Shown here: positions 36,586 through 45,484 of the stretch, in pieces | How positions within the stretch are numbered: the stretch's first letter is position 1 | How the letters are laid out: the number at the start of each line of letters is the position of its first letter | NCBI GenBank assembly: GCA_048594975.1 | Contig: JBMDXQ010000145.1 | Coordinates: 62,001 to 126,000, forward strand | Origin: JBMDXB01 sp048594975 | Lineage (GTDB): Bacteria; Acidobacteriota; Vicinamibacteria; Vicinamibacterales; 2-12-FULL-66-21 | DNA: 64,000 nt | Direction of reading: 5' to 3' | Position numbers and translations under genes: made by a program | Notes under the pieces: generated by a model | Seen by the model: the letters and a program-made list of their open reading frames with translations, nothing else | Database searches by the model: none | What the model was told of the DNA's origin: nothing

Positions 36586-37502
36586 GCACTGCGCTCACGA
36601 TCGGCATCACGACGCGCGACCGGCCCGAGTCGCTGCGCCGCTGCCTCGCCTCCGTGTCGTCGATTCCGGGTGATGCCCACGACGTGGTGGTGTTCGACGA
36701 TGCGTCCACCGTCCCGGCCGCCGATGTGGTTGCGCGTTGCGCCGGCACCACGCTCGTACGCGTGGTGCGCGACGACCGGGGTGTCGGCCCGATCGAAGGG
36801 CGCAACCGGCTCATTGCGGAGGCACGCCACGAGTTCGTCCTTCTCCTGGACGACGACGCAGCCGTGTTCGACGGCGGCGCAATCGCGCGCGGCGTCGGCC
36901 TGCTCGAACATGACGGTCGGGTAGCCGCCGTCGCGTTCGCGCAGGCGGAAGCCGACGGACGGCCGTGGCCCGAGCATATGCAGCCGGGCCGGGGCCGCGA
37001 ACCCGCCTGCGTGGCCGCCTACATCGGCTTCGCGCATCTGATCCGGCGGAGCGCGTTCACCGCCGTGGGCGGCTACCGGGCCGATCTCGTGTTCTACGGA
37101 GAGGAGAAGGACCTCTGCCTACGGCTGCTCGATGCCGGGTATCTCGTCGTGTACCTGCCGGACGCGCTCGTTGCGCACGTACCGGACCCCTCAGGGCGCG
37201 ACCACGGGCGCTACGTGCGGCAGGTCATCCGCAACGATTGCCTGTCGTCCCTCTACAACGAACCCTGGCTGCTGGTGGCCGCGGGCCTGCCGGTCCGTCT
37301 CTGGCGCCTTCGGCGAATGGCGCGGGCGGTGCCCTCCCGTGGTGCCAGCAGCGTGGTCTGGCTCCTCGGAGAGCTGTGGCGCGGGTGGCCGAGCGTGACG
37401 GCGAACCGTCGCGCGGTTTCGTGGCGGACGATTCGCACGTGGCGTCGCCTGAGTCGCAGCGTCGTCCCGTACCGCCCCGCGGCGCATTCGGGCACGCGAT
37501 GA
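36582..37502 (+). CDS. Glycosyltransferase family 2 (GT-A fold)
   Basis: 306 residues from a GTG start in GTGA overlap. It opens LTIGITTRDRPESLRRCLASV, has the metal-binding acidic motif FVLLLDDDAAVF (about 82-93) and the later GEEKDLCLRLLDAGY, the catalytic acid region of inverting GT2 enzymes. It is the only GT2 among ten EPS glycosyltransferases here and may add a branch or a rhamnose-type residue; the latter is speculation. Confidence 0.87.
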   Translation: MSTALTIGITTRDRPESLRRCLASVSSIPGDAHDVVVFDDASTVPAADVVARCAGTTLVRVVRDDRGVGPIEGRNRLIAEARHEFVLLLDDDAAVFDGGAIARGVGLLEHDGRVAAVAFAQAEADGRPWPEHMQPGRGREPACVAAYIGFAHLIRRSAFTAVGGYRADLVFYGEEKDLCLRLLDAGYLVVYLPDALVAHVPDPSGRDHGRYVRQVIRNDCLSSLYNEPWLLVAAGLPVRLWRLRRMARAVPSRGASSVVWLLGELWRGWPSVTANRRAVSWRTIRTWRRLSRSVVPYRPAAHSGTR

Positions 37503-38626
37503 AACGGCTCCTGACCATCGCGCATTCCTACGTCGTCGGCCTCAACCGCCGGCTGGCGCACGAGATGGCCATCCAGGGGCAGGGCGACTGGGACGTGACC
37601 GCCGTCGCCCCGCAGCGCTACGCCGGCGACCTGCGCAGCATCGCCGTCGAGTCGGTGCCCGACGAGCGCTGCCGCCTGGAGTCGGTCCCCGTTCACCTCG
37701 ACTCGATTCCGCACCTGATGTTCTACGGCCGGGGCCTCGGTGCCACGCTGCGCGGGCGATGGGACGTCGTGCACTGCTGGGAGGAGCCGTACGTCGCCTC
37801 CGGGTTCCAGGTCGCGAGCCAGGCGCCGCCGGGCGCGCGTTTCGTGTTCGCCACGTTCCAGAACATCGCCAAACGCTACCCGCCGCCGTTCGCCTGGTTC
37901 GAACGGCGAGTCCTGGCGCGTGCCGATGGATGGATTGCGTTCGGCCGCACGGTGCACGACACCCAGCAGCCCCGCCCCGGCTTTGCCGCGCTGCCCTCGC
38001 GGATCATCCCGCCGGGAGTGGACACCGAGCGCTTCGCGCCGGATGGTGCCGCGCGGGCTCAGGTGCGCGCGCGGTTCGGCTGGGACGAGGAAGTTCCCGT
38101 TCTCGGGTTTGCCGGCCGCTTCGTCGAGGCGAAGGGCGTCGCGCTGCTCGCCGCGGTCCTTCCGAAGCTGCGCACCTCCTGGCGCGCCCTCTTCGTCGGT
38201 GACGGTCCCGCGCGCCCGCAGCTCGAGGCACTGGCAGCGGACCGGCCGCGCGCCGTGGCCGTCGTCACCGGAGTGACGCACGACCAGGTACCGGCGTACC
38301 TCAACGCCATGGACCTGCTCTGTGCCCCGAGCCAGACGACGGCGCGGTGGCGCGAGCAGTTCGGGCGCATGTCGATCGAGGCGATGGCCTGCGGCGTGCC
38401 GGTGGTCGGCAGCGACAGCGGTGAGATCCCGCACGTCGTCGGTGAGGCAGGCGCCATCGTCGCCGAACGCGACGTCGACGGATGGGTGGCGGCGATTGAC
38501 GGCCTGCTTTGCGACGGCCATCGGCGGAAGGCGCTCGGCGCGGCCGGCGTGGCGCGCGCGCGCCAGTACTTCGGCTGGCCGGCCATCGCCCGCGCGCACC
38601 TCGACTTCTTCGAGGATCTGCTGTGA
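37499..38626 (+). CDS. Glycosyltransferase family 4
   Basis: 375 residues. Donor domain with EVPVLGFAGRFVEAKGVALLAAVL and E-x7-E in REQFGRMSIEAMACGVPVVGSDSGEIP (Glu before QFGRMSI and Glu after). The N-terminal domain begins LLTIAHSYVVGLNRRLAHEMA, resembling WcaL-type or hopene-associated GT4 enzymes. It overlaps both neighbours by 4 bases. Confidence 0.87.
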   Translation: MKRLLTIAHSYVVGLNRRLAHEMAIQGQGDWDVTAVAPQRYAGDLRSIAVESVPDERCRLESVPVHLDSIPHLMFYGRGLGATLRGRWDVVHCWEEPYVASGFQVASQAPPGARFVFATFQNIAKRYPPPFAWFERRVLARADGWIAFGRTVHDTQQPRPGFAALPSRIIPPGVDTERFAPDGAARAQVRARFGWDEEVPVLGFAGRFVEAKGVALLAAVLPKLRTSWRALFVGDGPARPQLEALAADRPRAVAVVTGVTHDQVPAYLNAMDLLCAPSQTTARWREQFGRMSIEAMACGVPVVGSDSGEIPHVVGEAGAIVAERDVDGWVAAIDGLLCDGHRRKALGAAGVARARQYFGWPAIARAHLDFFEDLL

Positions 38627-39804
38627 GCCTGCGCGTGGCCGTCGTCGCCGACTTCGTCGAGGAGGGGTGGCCGAGCATGGACCTCGTGGCGGAAATGCTC
38701 GTCGATCGCCTGGAGCACGAACACGCCGAAGAGGTGACGGTGGCGCTGGTCCGGCCCCCCCTGCGGCGCCGCCTCGGCGTCCTGCCGGGCACGCGTCGGC
38801 TGCGGCCGGCGCTCACTGCCGATCGCATCGTGAACCGCCTCTGGGATTTCCCGCGAAGCCTCGCCGGGCTTGCGGCTCGACACCATGTCTTCCACGTTGT
38901 CGACCACAGTTACGCGCACCTGGTCCACCGGCTGCCGGCGGAGCGGACGCTCGTCACCTGCCACGACCTCGACGCGTTCCGCTGCCTGCTCGGCGGCGAA
39001 CGCGAACGGCGCTCCGCACCGTTCCGGGCGATGACGCGCTACATCCTCGAGGGCCTGAAGCGGGCGGCGCACATCGCCTGCGACACCGTCGCGACCCGCG
39101 ACGCGCTCGTGGCCCAGGCCGGCATTGCCGTGGCGCGAACCAGCGTCGTCCACAACGGGCCCCATCCCGCCTGCAGTCCGGCGCCCGAACCGTTCGCCGA
39201 CGGCGAAGCCGGGCGGCTGCTCGGTCCCGACGCGGCGCGAGCGACCTGGATCCTGCACGTCGGCAGCTCGATCCCGCGCAAGCGCATCGACGTGCTGCTG
39301 CGCGTGGTCGCGGCGGTGCGCCGGACGCATCCCGAGGTGCGGCTGATCAGGGTGGGCGGGCCGCTCACTGCCGCGCAGCGCGCGCTCGCTGACGAGCTGC
39401 GCGTCGCGGGTGCGGTCGTCTCGCTGCCGTTCCTCGATCGCGCGACGCTCGCCGCGGTCTACCGTCGAAGCGCCCTGCTGCTGCTGCCGTCCGACCGCGA
39501 GGGGTTCGGGTTGCCGGTGCTTGAGGCGATGGCCTGTGGCACGCCGGTCGTGGCGAGCAGCATCGAGGCGTTGCGCGAGGTCGGCGGATCGGCGGCCACG
39601 TACTGCCCGGCCGGCGACGCCGACGTGTGGGCGGCAGCTGTCGGCGCGTTGCTCGAGGAGCGCCGGACGCGGCCGCAGCTGTGGGAGGCGAAGCGGCAGG
39701 GCGTGATCGCCCGCGCCACCGTGTTCAGCTGGTCGCGCTACACCCGCGACATCGTGACGCTTTATCGCCGGCTCGTCCCCGGCGGAGTGCCGGAGCCGGC
39801 GTGA
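38623..39804 (+). CDS. Glycosyltransferase family 4
   Basis: 393 residues from a GTG start. N-terminal LRVAVVADFVEEGWPSMDLVAEML; donor side WILHVGSSIPRKRIDVLLRVV; E-x7-E in REGFGLPVLEAMACGTPVVAS. The His-containing segment TLVTCHDLDAFRC is typical of the mannosyltransferase-like branch. Likely EPS assembly. Confidence 0.88.
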   Translation: MSLRVAVVADFVEEGWPSMDLVAEMLVDRLEHEHAEEVTVALVRPPLRRRLGVLPGTRRLRPALTADRIVNRLWDFPRSLAGLAARHHVFHVVDHSYAHLVHRLPAERTLVTCHDLDAFRCLLGGERERRSAPFRAMTRYILEGLKRAAHIACDTVATRDALVAQAGIAVARTSVVHNGPHPACSPAPEPFADGEAGRLLGPDAARATWILHVGSSIPRKRIDVLLRVVAAVRRTHPEVRLIRVGGPLTAAQRALADELRVAGAVVSLPFLDRATLAAVYRRSALLLLPSDREGFGLPVLEAMACGTPVVASSIEALREVGGSAATYCPAGDADVWAAAVGALLEERRTRPQLWEAKRQGVIARATVFSWSRYTRDIVTLYRRLVPGGVPEPA

Positions 39805-40919
39805 TCTCCGTCGTGCACGTCGCCAAGTTCTATCCGCCGGTTCCCGGGGGTATGGAACGCGTCGTCGAATCGCTTTGCGCCGCCACGCGCGGGCGCGCCC
39901 GGAGCAGCGTCATCGCGCTCAACACCACGCCGCGGACGGTGCACGAGGTTGTCGACGGGGTGGACGTGACGCGTGTCGGGGTCGCGGCGACGCGCGGCTC
40001 GGTTCCGATTGCCCCCGGTCTTGCCGGCGTGTTGCGGCGCGCCCGCGCCGACGTGATGGTGCTGCACGAGCCGAACCCGTGGGCGCTCACCTCGCTGCTG
40101 CTCTCGCGGGTGAAGATGCCGCTCGCCGTGTGGTTCCACAGCGAGGTGGTCCGTCCTCGGCTGCAATACCGGCTGTTCTACGCCCCGGTGGCGCGGCCGG
40201 TCTACCGCCGGGCGCGCCGGATCGTGGTGTCCTCGCCGCCCCTGGCGGAGCACGCGGCGGCGCTGGCGCCGTATCGGGAACGCGTCGCCGTCGTGCCGTT
40301 CGGGATCGACTCGGCCCGCTGGCGCGCCTCGCCGGCGACCGCCACGCGAAGCGCCGCGATCCGGGAAGCGGCGCGCGGCCGGCCGCTGGTGCTGTTTGCC
40401 GGTCGCATGGTGCCGGACAAGGGGCTCGACGTCCTGCTTCGCGCGCTCGAGGGCACCGAGGCGGCGGCCGTGCTCGCCGGCGACGGCCCGTCTCGGGCGG
40501 AGGCGGAAGCGCTTGCCCGGCGGCTCGGCCTCGACAGCCGCGTCACCTTCACCGGCGAGGTGCCGCATGCGGAGCTGGTCGCGCTCTATCACGCGTGCGA
40601 TCTGTTCGTGTTGCCCTCGGTCACTCCCGCCGAAGCGTTCGGTTACGTGCAGCTCGAGGCAATGGCGTGCGGACGGCCGGTGGTGAGCACGCGCGTGCGA
40701 TCCGGCGTGCCCTGGGTCAATCGCGACGGTGTGACCGGTCTGACCGTCCCCCCGTCCGATCCCTCCGCACTCCGCCGCGCGATCGAGACGCTCGGCGGCG
40801 ATCCGGATCTGCGCGAGCGGATGGGGGAGGCCGGCCGGGCGCGGGTAGCCTGGGAGTTCACGCTGGAGCGCATGGCGGCGCGGACCGCGGCGCTGCTCGA
40901 GGACGTGGCGGCCGGCTGA
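39801..40919 (+). CDS. Glycosyltransferase family 4
   Basis: 372 residues from a GTG start. N-terminal VVHVAKFYPPVPGGMERVVESL is the classical acceptor-side loop; donor side PLVLFAGRMVPDKGLDVLLRAL; E-x7-E in AEAFGYVQLEAMACGRPVVST. Often the transferase next to the initiating phosphoglycosyl transferase adds the second sugar; that is inference from position. Confidence 0.88.
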   Translation: MISVVHVAKFYPPVPGGMERVVESLCAATRGRARSSVIALNTTPRTVHEVVDGVDVTRVGVAATRGSVPIAPGLAGVLRRARADVMVLHEPNPWALTSLLLSRVKMPLAVWFHSEVVRPRLQYRLFYAPVARPVYRRARRIVVSSPPLAEHAAALAPYRERVAVVPFGIDSARWRASPATATRSAAIREAARGRPLVLFAGRMVPDKGLDVLLRALEGTEAAAVLAGDGPSRAEAEALARRLGLDSRVTFTGEVPHAELVALYHACDLFVLPSVTPAEAFGYVQLEAMACGRPVVSTRVRSGVPWVNRDGVTGLTVPPSDPSALRRAIETLGGDPDLRERMGEAGRARVAWEFTLERMAARTAALLEDVAAG

Positions 40920-41524
40920 TGGCCAAGCGCGCGCTGGACGTGGTGCTGTCGCTCTTCGGCCTGGTGGCGTCGTCGCCGCTCTGGCCGATCATCGGCGCCG
41001 CGATCAAGCTCGAAGACGGCGGCCCGATCTTCTACCGCCAGCCACGGGTCGGGCAGTTCGGCCGCGTGTTCGACGCGCTGAAGTTTCGATCGATGCGGCC
41101 GGATGCCGAGGCGGCGAGCGGCGCGATTCAGGCGGGCGAGAACGATCCGCGCGTGACGCGCGTCGGCCGTGTGATGCGCGCGACCGCCATGGACGAACTC
41201 CCGCAGCTGTGGAACATCCTGCGCGGCGACATGAGCTTCGTCGGCCCGCGGGCGCTCCGGCCGGGCGAGATCGAATCGGCGGCCGACGGCCGGATCGTGC
41301 GCCTCGATGAGATTCCGGGGTACCACCGGCGCATCACCGTCAGGCCCGGGTTGACGGGCGTGGCACAGGTCTACGCCGCGCGGGACATTCCGCGGCGCCA
41401 CAAGTTCAGGTACGATCGACTCTATATCGAGACGCGCTCGTGGACGCTCGACGTGCGGTTGATTCTCCTGTCGTTCTGGATTAGTTTCCGCGGCACATGG
41501 GAAGCCCGGGGCCGAAAATACTGA
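40919..41524 (+). CDS. Small (monotopic) undecaprenyl-phosphate sugar-1-phosphate transferase
   Basis: 201 residues, the size of the minimal catalytic phosphoglycosyl transferases such as PglC, without the long membrane domain of WbaP types. A single N-terminal re-entrant or membrane helix (LDVVLSLFGLVASSPLWPIIGAAI) is followed by GPIFYRQPRVGQFGRVFDALKFRSM, the catalytic DELPQLWNILRGDMSFVGPR (Asp-Glu dyad) and RPGLTGVAQV. It would start repeat-unit synthesis by loading the first sugar phosphate on the polyprenyl carrier at the inner membrane. Its ATG overlaps the stop before it. Confidence 0.92.
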   Translation: MAKRALDVVLSLFGLVASSPLWPIIGAAIKLEDGGPIFYRQPRVGQFGRVFDALKFRSMRPDAEAASGAIQAGENDPRVTRVGRVMRATAMDELPQLWNILRGDMSFVGPRALRPGEIESAADGRIVRLDEIPGYHRRITVRPGLTGVAQVYAARDIPRRHKFRYDRLYIETRSWTLDVRLILLSFWISFRGTWEARGRKY

Positions 41525-41531
41525 GGCTGCC

Positions 41532-42692
41532 GTGCGCGACGTAGCCGTCGTCGGTGCCGGTCCGGCCGGCCTGATCGCGGCACGGCGCCTCGCGGCCGCC
41601 GGGCACGACGTGGTGGTGCTGGAAGAGCACGAGCACATCGGGGTCCCCGTCCACTGCACCGGCCTCATCGGACTTGACGCCTTCGCCGAGCTGCCGATCC
41701 CCCGCGAGGCGATCCTCGGTACAGCCCGCGCCGCCCGCTTCGTTGCCGCCGACGGCACGTCGGTCGTCGTCGATTCGGAGCGCGTCTGCGCCGCGGTCAT
41801 CGATCGCGCCGCGTTCGACCAGGCGCTGGCCCGCGAGACGCGCGAGGCCGGCGCCGAGCTGCGCGCGGGCGCGCGCGTGCGCCGCATCGACGTCCGGTCC
41901 GACCGCGTGGTCATTTCCGGGGACACGGAGGACTCGACGGTCCACGCGCGCCTGTGCGTCCTCGCGTGCGGCGCCAGCTACCGCTTCAACCGCGCGCTCG
42001 GGCTGGGCGTGCCGCGCGCGTTCGTGCAGAGCGCGCAGCTCGAGGCGGCGCTCGAGGGACCCGACAGCATCGAGGTGTTCCTCGGCCGCTCGGTCGCCCC
42101 GGGCGGCTTCGCCTGGCTGGTGCCGTTCCGCCGCGGCCTGCGCTCGTTCACGCGCGTCGGCCTGATGTGCCAGTCCAGCGCCGCCGGACGCTTCGCCGAG
42201 TTCACCGCGGCCATCCGCTCCCGTTTCGACGTGGCCGACCCCTGGCCGGCGCCGCGCGTCAAGCTGCTGCCGCTCGGCCCGGTCAACCGGACGTATGCGC
42301 ATCGGATCCTCGCCGTCGGCGACGCCGCCGGGCTGGTCAAGCCCACGACCGGCGGCGGCATCTACTACGGCCTGATCAGCGGCGATCTCGCGTCGGCCAT
42401 CGCCGACGAGGCGCTGCGCGAGGGTGATCTGTCGCGTGCGCGTCTGCGCGCCTACGAGAAGCGGTGGCGCCAGCGGCTCGGCGCGGAAATCCGCGTCGGG
42501 CTCGCGTTCCGCCGCCTGGCGTCGCGGCTCACGGACCGGTCGATCGACGCGCTCGTCGAACTTGCGCGCGTGGACGGCCTGCTGCCGCTGCTCAAGCAGA
42601 CCGCCGACTTCAACTGGCATCGGCGCTCGGCGCTCGCCCTCCTCCGTCACGCCGAAGTCCGCCGCATCCTCCTCGGTTCCCTCTGGAGCTGA
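41532..42692 (+). CDS. Geranylgeranyl-reductase-family FAD oxidoreductase
   Basis: 386 residues from a GTG start. The FAD-binding fingerprint VAVVGAGPAGLIAARRLAAAGHDVVVLEE (first 31 residues) and the later HRILAVGDAAGLVKPTTGGGIYYGL (about 257-281) are hallmarks of the geranylgeranyl reductase family. Characterised members saturate isoprenoid chains, including archaeal lipids and chlorophyll side chains. Here it lies 7 bases after the phosphoglycosyl transferase gene at the end of the EPS run. This suggests, without proving, that it reduces a polyprenyl carrier or a lipid attached to the glycan. Confidence 0.85.
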   Translation: MRDVAVVGAGPAGLIAARRLAAAGHDVVVLEEHEHIGVPVHCTGLIGLDAFAELPIPREAILGTARAARFVAADGTSVVVDSERVCAAVIDRAAFDQALARETREAGAELRAGARVRRIDVRSDRVVISGDTEDSTVHARLCVLACGASYRFNRALGLGVPRAFVQSAQLEAALEGPDSIEVFLGRSVAPGGFAWLVPFRRGLRSFTRVGLMCQSSAAGRFAEFTAAIRSRFDVADPWPAPRVKLLPLGPVNRTYAHRILAVGDAAGLVKPTTGGGIYYGLISGDLASAIADEALREGDLSRARLRAYEKRWRQRLGAEIRVGLAFRRLASRLTDRSIDALVELARVDGLLPLLKQTADFNWHRRSALALLRHAEVRRILLGSLWS

Positions 42693-42755
42693 CCGCGCGC
42701 CGGCCGCCGCCGGGCGGTTCTGCATCTCATCACCAGTCGTGACACACTGCGCCCC

Positions 42756-43517
42756 GTGACTGATCCGGTTCGCGACGGGCACTACGCGCGCAAACAGATC
42801 TACTGTCCGACCGCAGTGGTGGCATGGAGCCATCGCCGCCGGTTCGCCCTGGCCACAGAGCTCGCCGGAGAGAGCTCCGGGAGGCTCCTCGATTTCGGGT
42901 GCGGCGACGGCACGTTCGCGGCGCTGGTGCACGATCGGTTTGCCGCAGTGGTCGCCGCCGATCCGGACGCCGCGCAGATGGCCGACTGCCGGCAGCGATT
43001 TGCCGGCCTCGGCAACGTCCAGTTCCTGCTCACCTCGATGCTCGACGCTCCCTCGCATTCCGGGGCATACGACGTGGTGACCTGCATGGAGGTGCTCGAG
43101 CACACGACCGACGCAGAGCGCCGCCGGGTCGTCGATGCGCTGGCGCGGTACGTACGCGCCAAGGGCCGCATCGTGATCAGCGTCCCGATCGAGATCGGCC
43201 CCGCGCTGCTGGCCAAACAGTTCGTCCGGGCGGTCGCGGCACGCCGGGGTCACGGCGACTACCAGCACCGCGAGACCTACACGCCGCGCGAGATGGCCGT
43301 GGCGGTCCTGGGGCGGCGCGCCCTCGCTCGCGCGACCTACACCGCCGATCGCCCTGGTGGTCCTGTGGTCTACTGCGGGCACAAGGGCTTCGACTGGCGG
43401 GTCCTCGAGGCGGAGATTCGCGACCGGCTGGCGGTCGAGCGCCGGGTGTTCTCGCCGGTGCCGTTTGCCGGCCCGCTGCTGAACAGCCAGGTCTGGTTCG
43501 TGTGCCGACGGAAATGA
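42756..43517 (+). CDS. Class I SAM-dependent methyltransferase
   Basis: 253 residues, GTG start. Motif I is LLDFGCGDGTFAALV, then VVAADPDAAQM and VVTCMEVLEHTTD. It follows the flavoprotein gene after 63 bases, so it may be a separate start point for transcription, and it overlaps the nucleotidyltransferase gene by 4 bases. The target is unknown; a lipid-linked sugar is the contextual guess. Confidence 0.82.
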   Translation: MTDPVRDGHYARKQIYCPTAVVAWSHRRRFALATELAGESSGRLLDFGCGDGTFAALVHDRFAAVVAADPDAAQMADCRQRFAGLGNVQFLLTSMLDAPSHSGAYDVVTCMEVLEHTTDAERRRVVDALARYVRAKGRIVISVPIEIGPALLAKQFVRAVAARRGHGDYQHRETYTPREMAVAVLGRRALARATYTADRPGGPVVYCGHKGFDWRVLEAEIRDRLAVERRVFSPVPFAGPLLNSQVWFVCRRK

Positions 43518-44695
43518 GCGGGAGCGCGGGACACGATCGCGTGAGCGAACACGAGATCGCCGCAGTCGTTCGCGGCGGCGCCCTCGTGCCCTCGAACCCG
43601 GCGTCGTTCGTGGCCATGGCGCTCAGGCACCGGATGGCGCCGCTCCTGGTGCATGCCGGGGTGGCGTCGCGGCTGCCGCGGGACGAGGGCGCGCGTCTGG
43701 TCGAGCATGCCCGCCACGAGCTGGTCGTCGCCGAGCTGCGCGATCGCGAGCTGGCGCGCGTGCTCGCCCTCCTCGACGCAGCCGGCCTGCGGCCGCTCGT
43801 CGTGAAAGGCGCGCACCTGGCGCACACGTGTTACCCGGAGAGCTACCTCAGGCCGCGCGACGACACGGACCTGTTGCTGCCGCGCGCGGATGCCGCGCGG
43901 CTGACAGCGGTCTTGGCGCGCGCGGGCTACCGACGGCTGCCGGACATCACCGCCGATGTCGTGCACGGTCAGGTACTGTTCGAGCGTGCCGAGAACGTGT
44001 CCGTTGTGCTCGACGTGCACTGGCAAATCGCGTCACCCCGGATCGCCGCCGGGCTGCTGTCCTACGACGAACTGATGATCCACGCCGTCGACCTGCCGCG
44101 CCTCGGCGAAGGTGCGCGAGCGCCGGCCCCCGTGCACGCGCTGGCGCTCGCGTGCATCCACCAGGCGGCGCACCACTCCGGCCACGAGCTGCTGCTCTGG
44201 ATGTACGACATCCACCTGATCGGCTCCCGCTTCACCCCGGCCGACAGCGGCGAGTTCTGCAGCCTGGCGTTCGATCGGAAGATGGCTCGACTGTGTGCGC
44301 ACGCCATCGCGGCGGCAGCCGAGTTCTTCCCCTTCGATTGTTGCGCGGCGCTGCTCGAGCGGCTCGCCGCCGCCGGCAGCCACGAGCCCACGGCGTTTCT
44401 CGTCGAGCCGCGCACGCCGCTGGCGCAGCTGGCCTCTGACCTCTCGGTCACGCGCACTCCCGCAGCGCGCTTCCGGCTGCTGCTGGCGCACCTGTTTCCG
44501 CCGCCGGCGTATATGCGCCACGCGTACGGCGTGTCGACGACCGCGCTGCTGCCGTTGTTCTACGGCCATCGCATCGCCCGCGGCGCCGGCCGGTGGTTGC
44601 GCGGAGGACTGCGACACACCAACAGGACTGATCAGGAAGTCGTCCCGTCAACCCCCGATCGTCAACGGCCGACTCCCAAGGGACCCTCGGGCTGA
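43514..44695 (+). CDS. Uncharacterised nucleotidyltransferase-family protein (NTP_transf_5-like)
   Basis: 393 residues. The diagnostic segment is LRPLVVKGAHLAHTCYPESYLRPRDDTDLLL (about 94-124), the G-x(n)-DxD pattern of the nucleotidyltransferase superfamily in the group called uncharacterised nucleotidyltransferases. The rest is helical. Such proteins are repeatedly found in polysaccharide loci and in lasso-peptide clusters that also contain HprK-like kinases, both of which are present in this window. The substrate is unknown. It is the last gene of the plus-strand operon. Confidence 0.8.
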   Translation: MSGSAGHDRVSEHEIAAVVRGGALVPSNPASFVAMALRHRMAPLLVHAGVASRLPRDEGARLVEHARHELVVAELRDRELARVLALLDAAGLRPLVVKGAHLAHTCYPESYLRPRDDTDLLLPRADAARLTAVLARAGYRRLPDITADVVHGQVLFERAENVSVVLDVHWQIASPRIAAGLLSYDELMIHAVDLPRLGEGARAPAPVHALALACIHQAAHHSGHELLLWMYDIHLIGSRFTPADSGEFCSLAFDRKMARLCAHAIAAAAEFFPFDCCAALLERLAAAGSHEPTAFLVEPRTPLAQLASDLSVTRTPAARFRLLLAHLFPPPAYMRHAYGVSTTALLPLFYGHRIARGAGRWLRGGLRHTNRTDQEVVPSTPDRQRPTPKGPSG

Positions 44696-44779
44696 TGTCT
44701 TGATCCCGTCCAATGTCCCGGTGTCGGGCAGTCGGGCGCTGGAAGGCAGGAGTCTTCGCCGGCGTTGTTCAGCAGCACG

Positions 44780-45484
44780 TCAGTCGCGGGGCAGCGGCCG
44801 GGCGGCCCGGGGATTTTCGGGAAGCGTCTCGCCGGCGCGCTTCGGAAGGAACCAGTCCACCAGCCGGATCAGCCGGCCGCGTCGCGTCGGCAGCAACTCC
44901 TGCAGCCGCTCGAAGACCATGATCGCGTCCGCCAGCGTGTGCACGACCCCGATGCCGCGCGAGAGCGCGTGCTCCGTGGCGGCGGTGTCCGGGTCGCGCT
45001 GCATCAGCAGCCCCTTGGCTGCCGACGTCGTGACGACATCGACGCAGTTGATCGACAGATCGTCGACAACGATGTCGAGCCGCAGGCCGTTGGCGATCTC
45101 ACCGCGCGAGCCCGGCACCGTCAGCACTGCCGGGAGGAAGAACCCGTGCCGCTCGATCCACCATTGCGTCTGGAACTGGACCGTGTCGCCGGCGCTCGCC
45201 GGCCGGTTCGTCAGGAAGAAGACCTCCCACCCGCCCGCCCGCGCCGCGCTGTATAGCCGCGCAATCTGATCGGGCTCGTACGCCTCCAGGTCCACCCACC
45301 AGTTCCTCCGCTGCGCCACCCACTCCCAGACTCGCTTCACGTCCCTCTGCGGGCTCGCGCGCGCACCGGCCGGCTGATCGGCATCCCCGATCTCGCGGCC
45401 GAGGCACTGCCGCGCGGCGTCGTGAAACGCGGTGCGGAAGTCGGCCAGCACGCCGTCCACGTCGACGCCGATCCTGAGCGCCAT
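44780..45484 (-). CDS. HAD-superfamily hydrolase (5'-nucleotidase-like)
   Basis: 234 residues. The nucleophile motif is at the very start: IGVDVDGVLADFRTAFHD (Asp8, Asp10). Motif II is VFFLTNRPAS, and the late acidic motif is LDIVVDDLSINC. This arrangement resembles the deoxyribonucleotidase/5'-nucleotidase C group. The final gene of the minus-strand EPS operon; its start overlaps the stop of the O-antigen-ligase-like gene by one base. Whether it has an EPS role is unclear. Confidence 0.75.
   Translation of the reverse strand: MALRIGVDVDGVLADFRTAFHDAARQCLGREIGDADQPAGARASPQRDVKRVWEWVAQRRNWWVDLEAYEPDQIARLYSAARAGGWEVFFLTNRPASAGDTVQFQTQWWIERHGFFLPAVLTVPGSRGEIANGLRLDIVVDDLSINCVDVVTTSAAKGLLMQRDPDTAATEHALSRGIGVVHTLADAIMVFERLQELLPTRRGRLIRLVDWFLPKRAGETLPENPRAARPLPRD

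Noticed and set aside
22194..44695. Exosortase/PEP-CTERM type EPS locus
   Set aside because: No exosortase, PEP-CTERM tail or PrsK/PrsR-type genes are visible; the locus looks like a plain Wzx/Wzy system.
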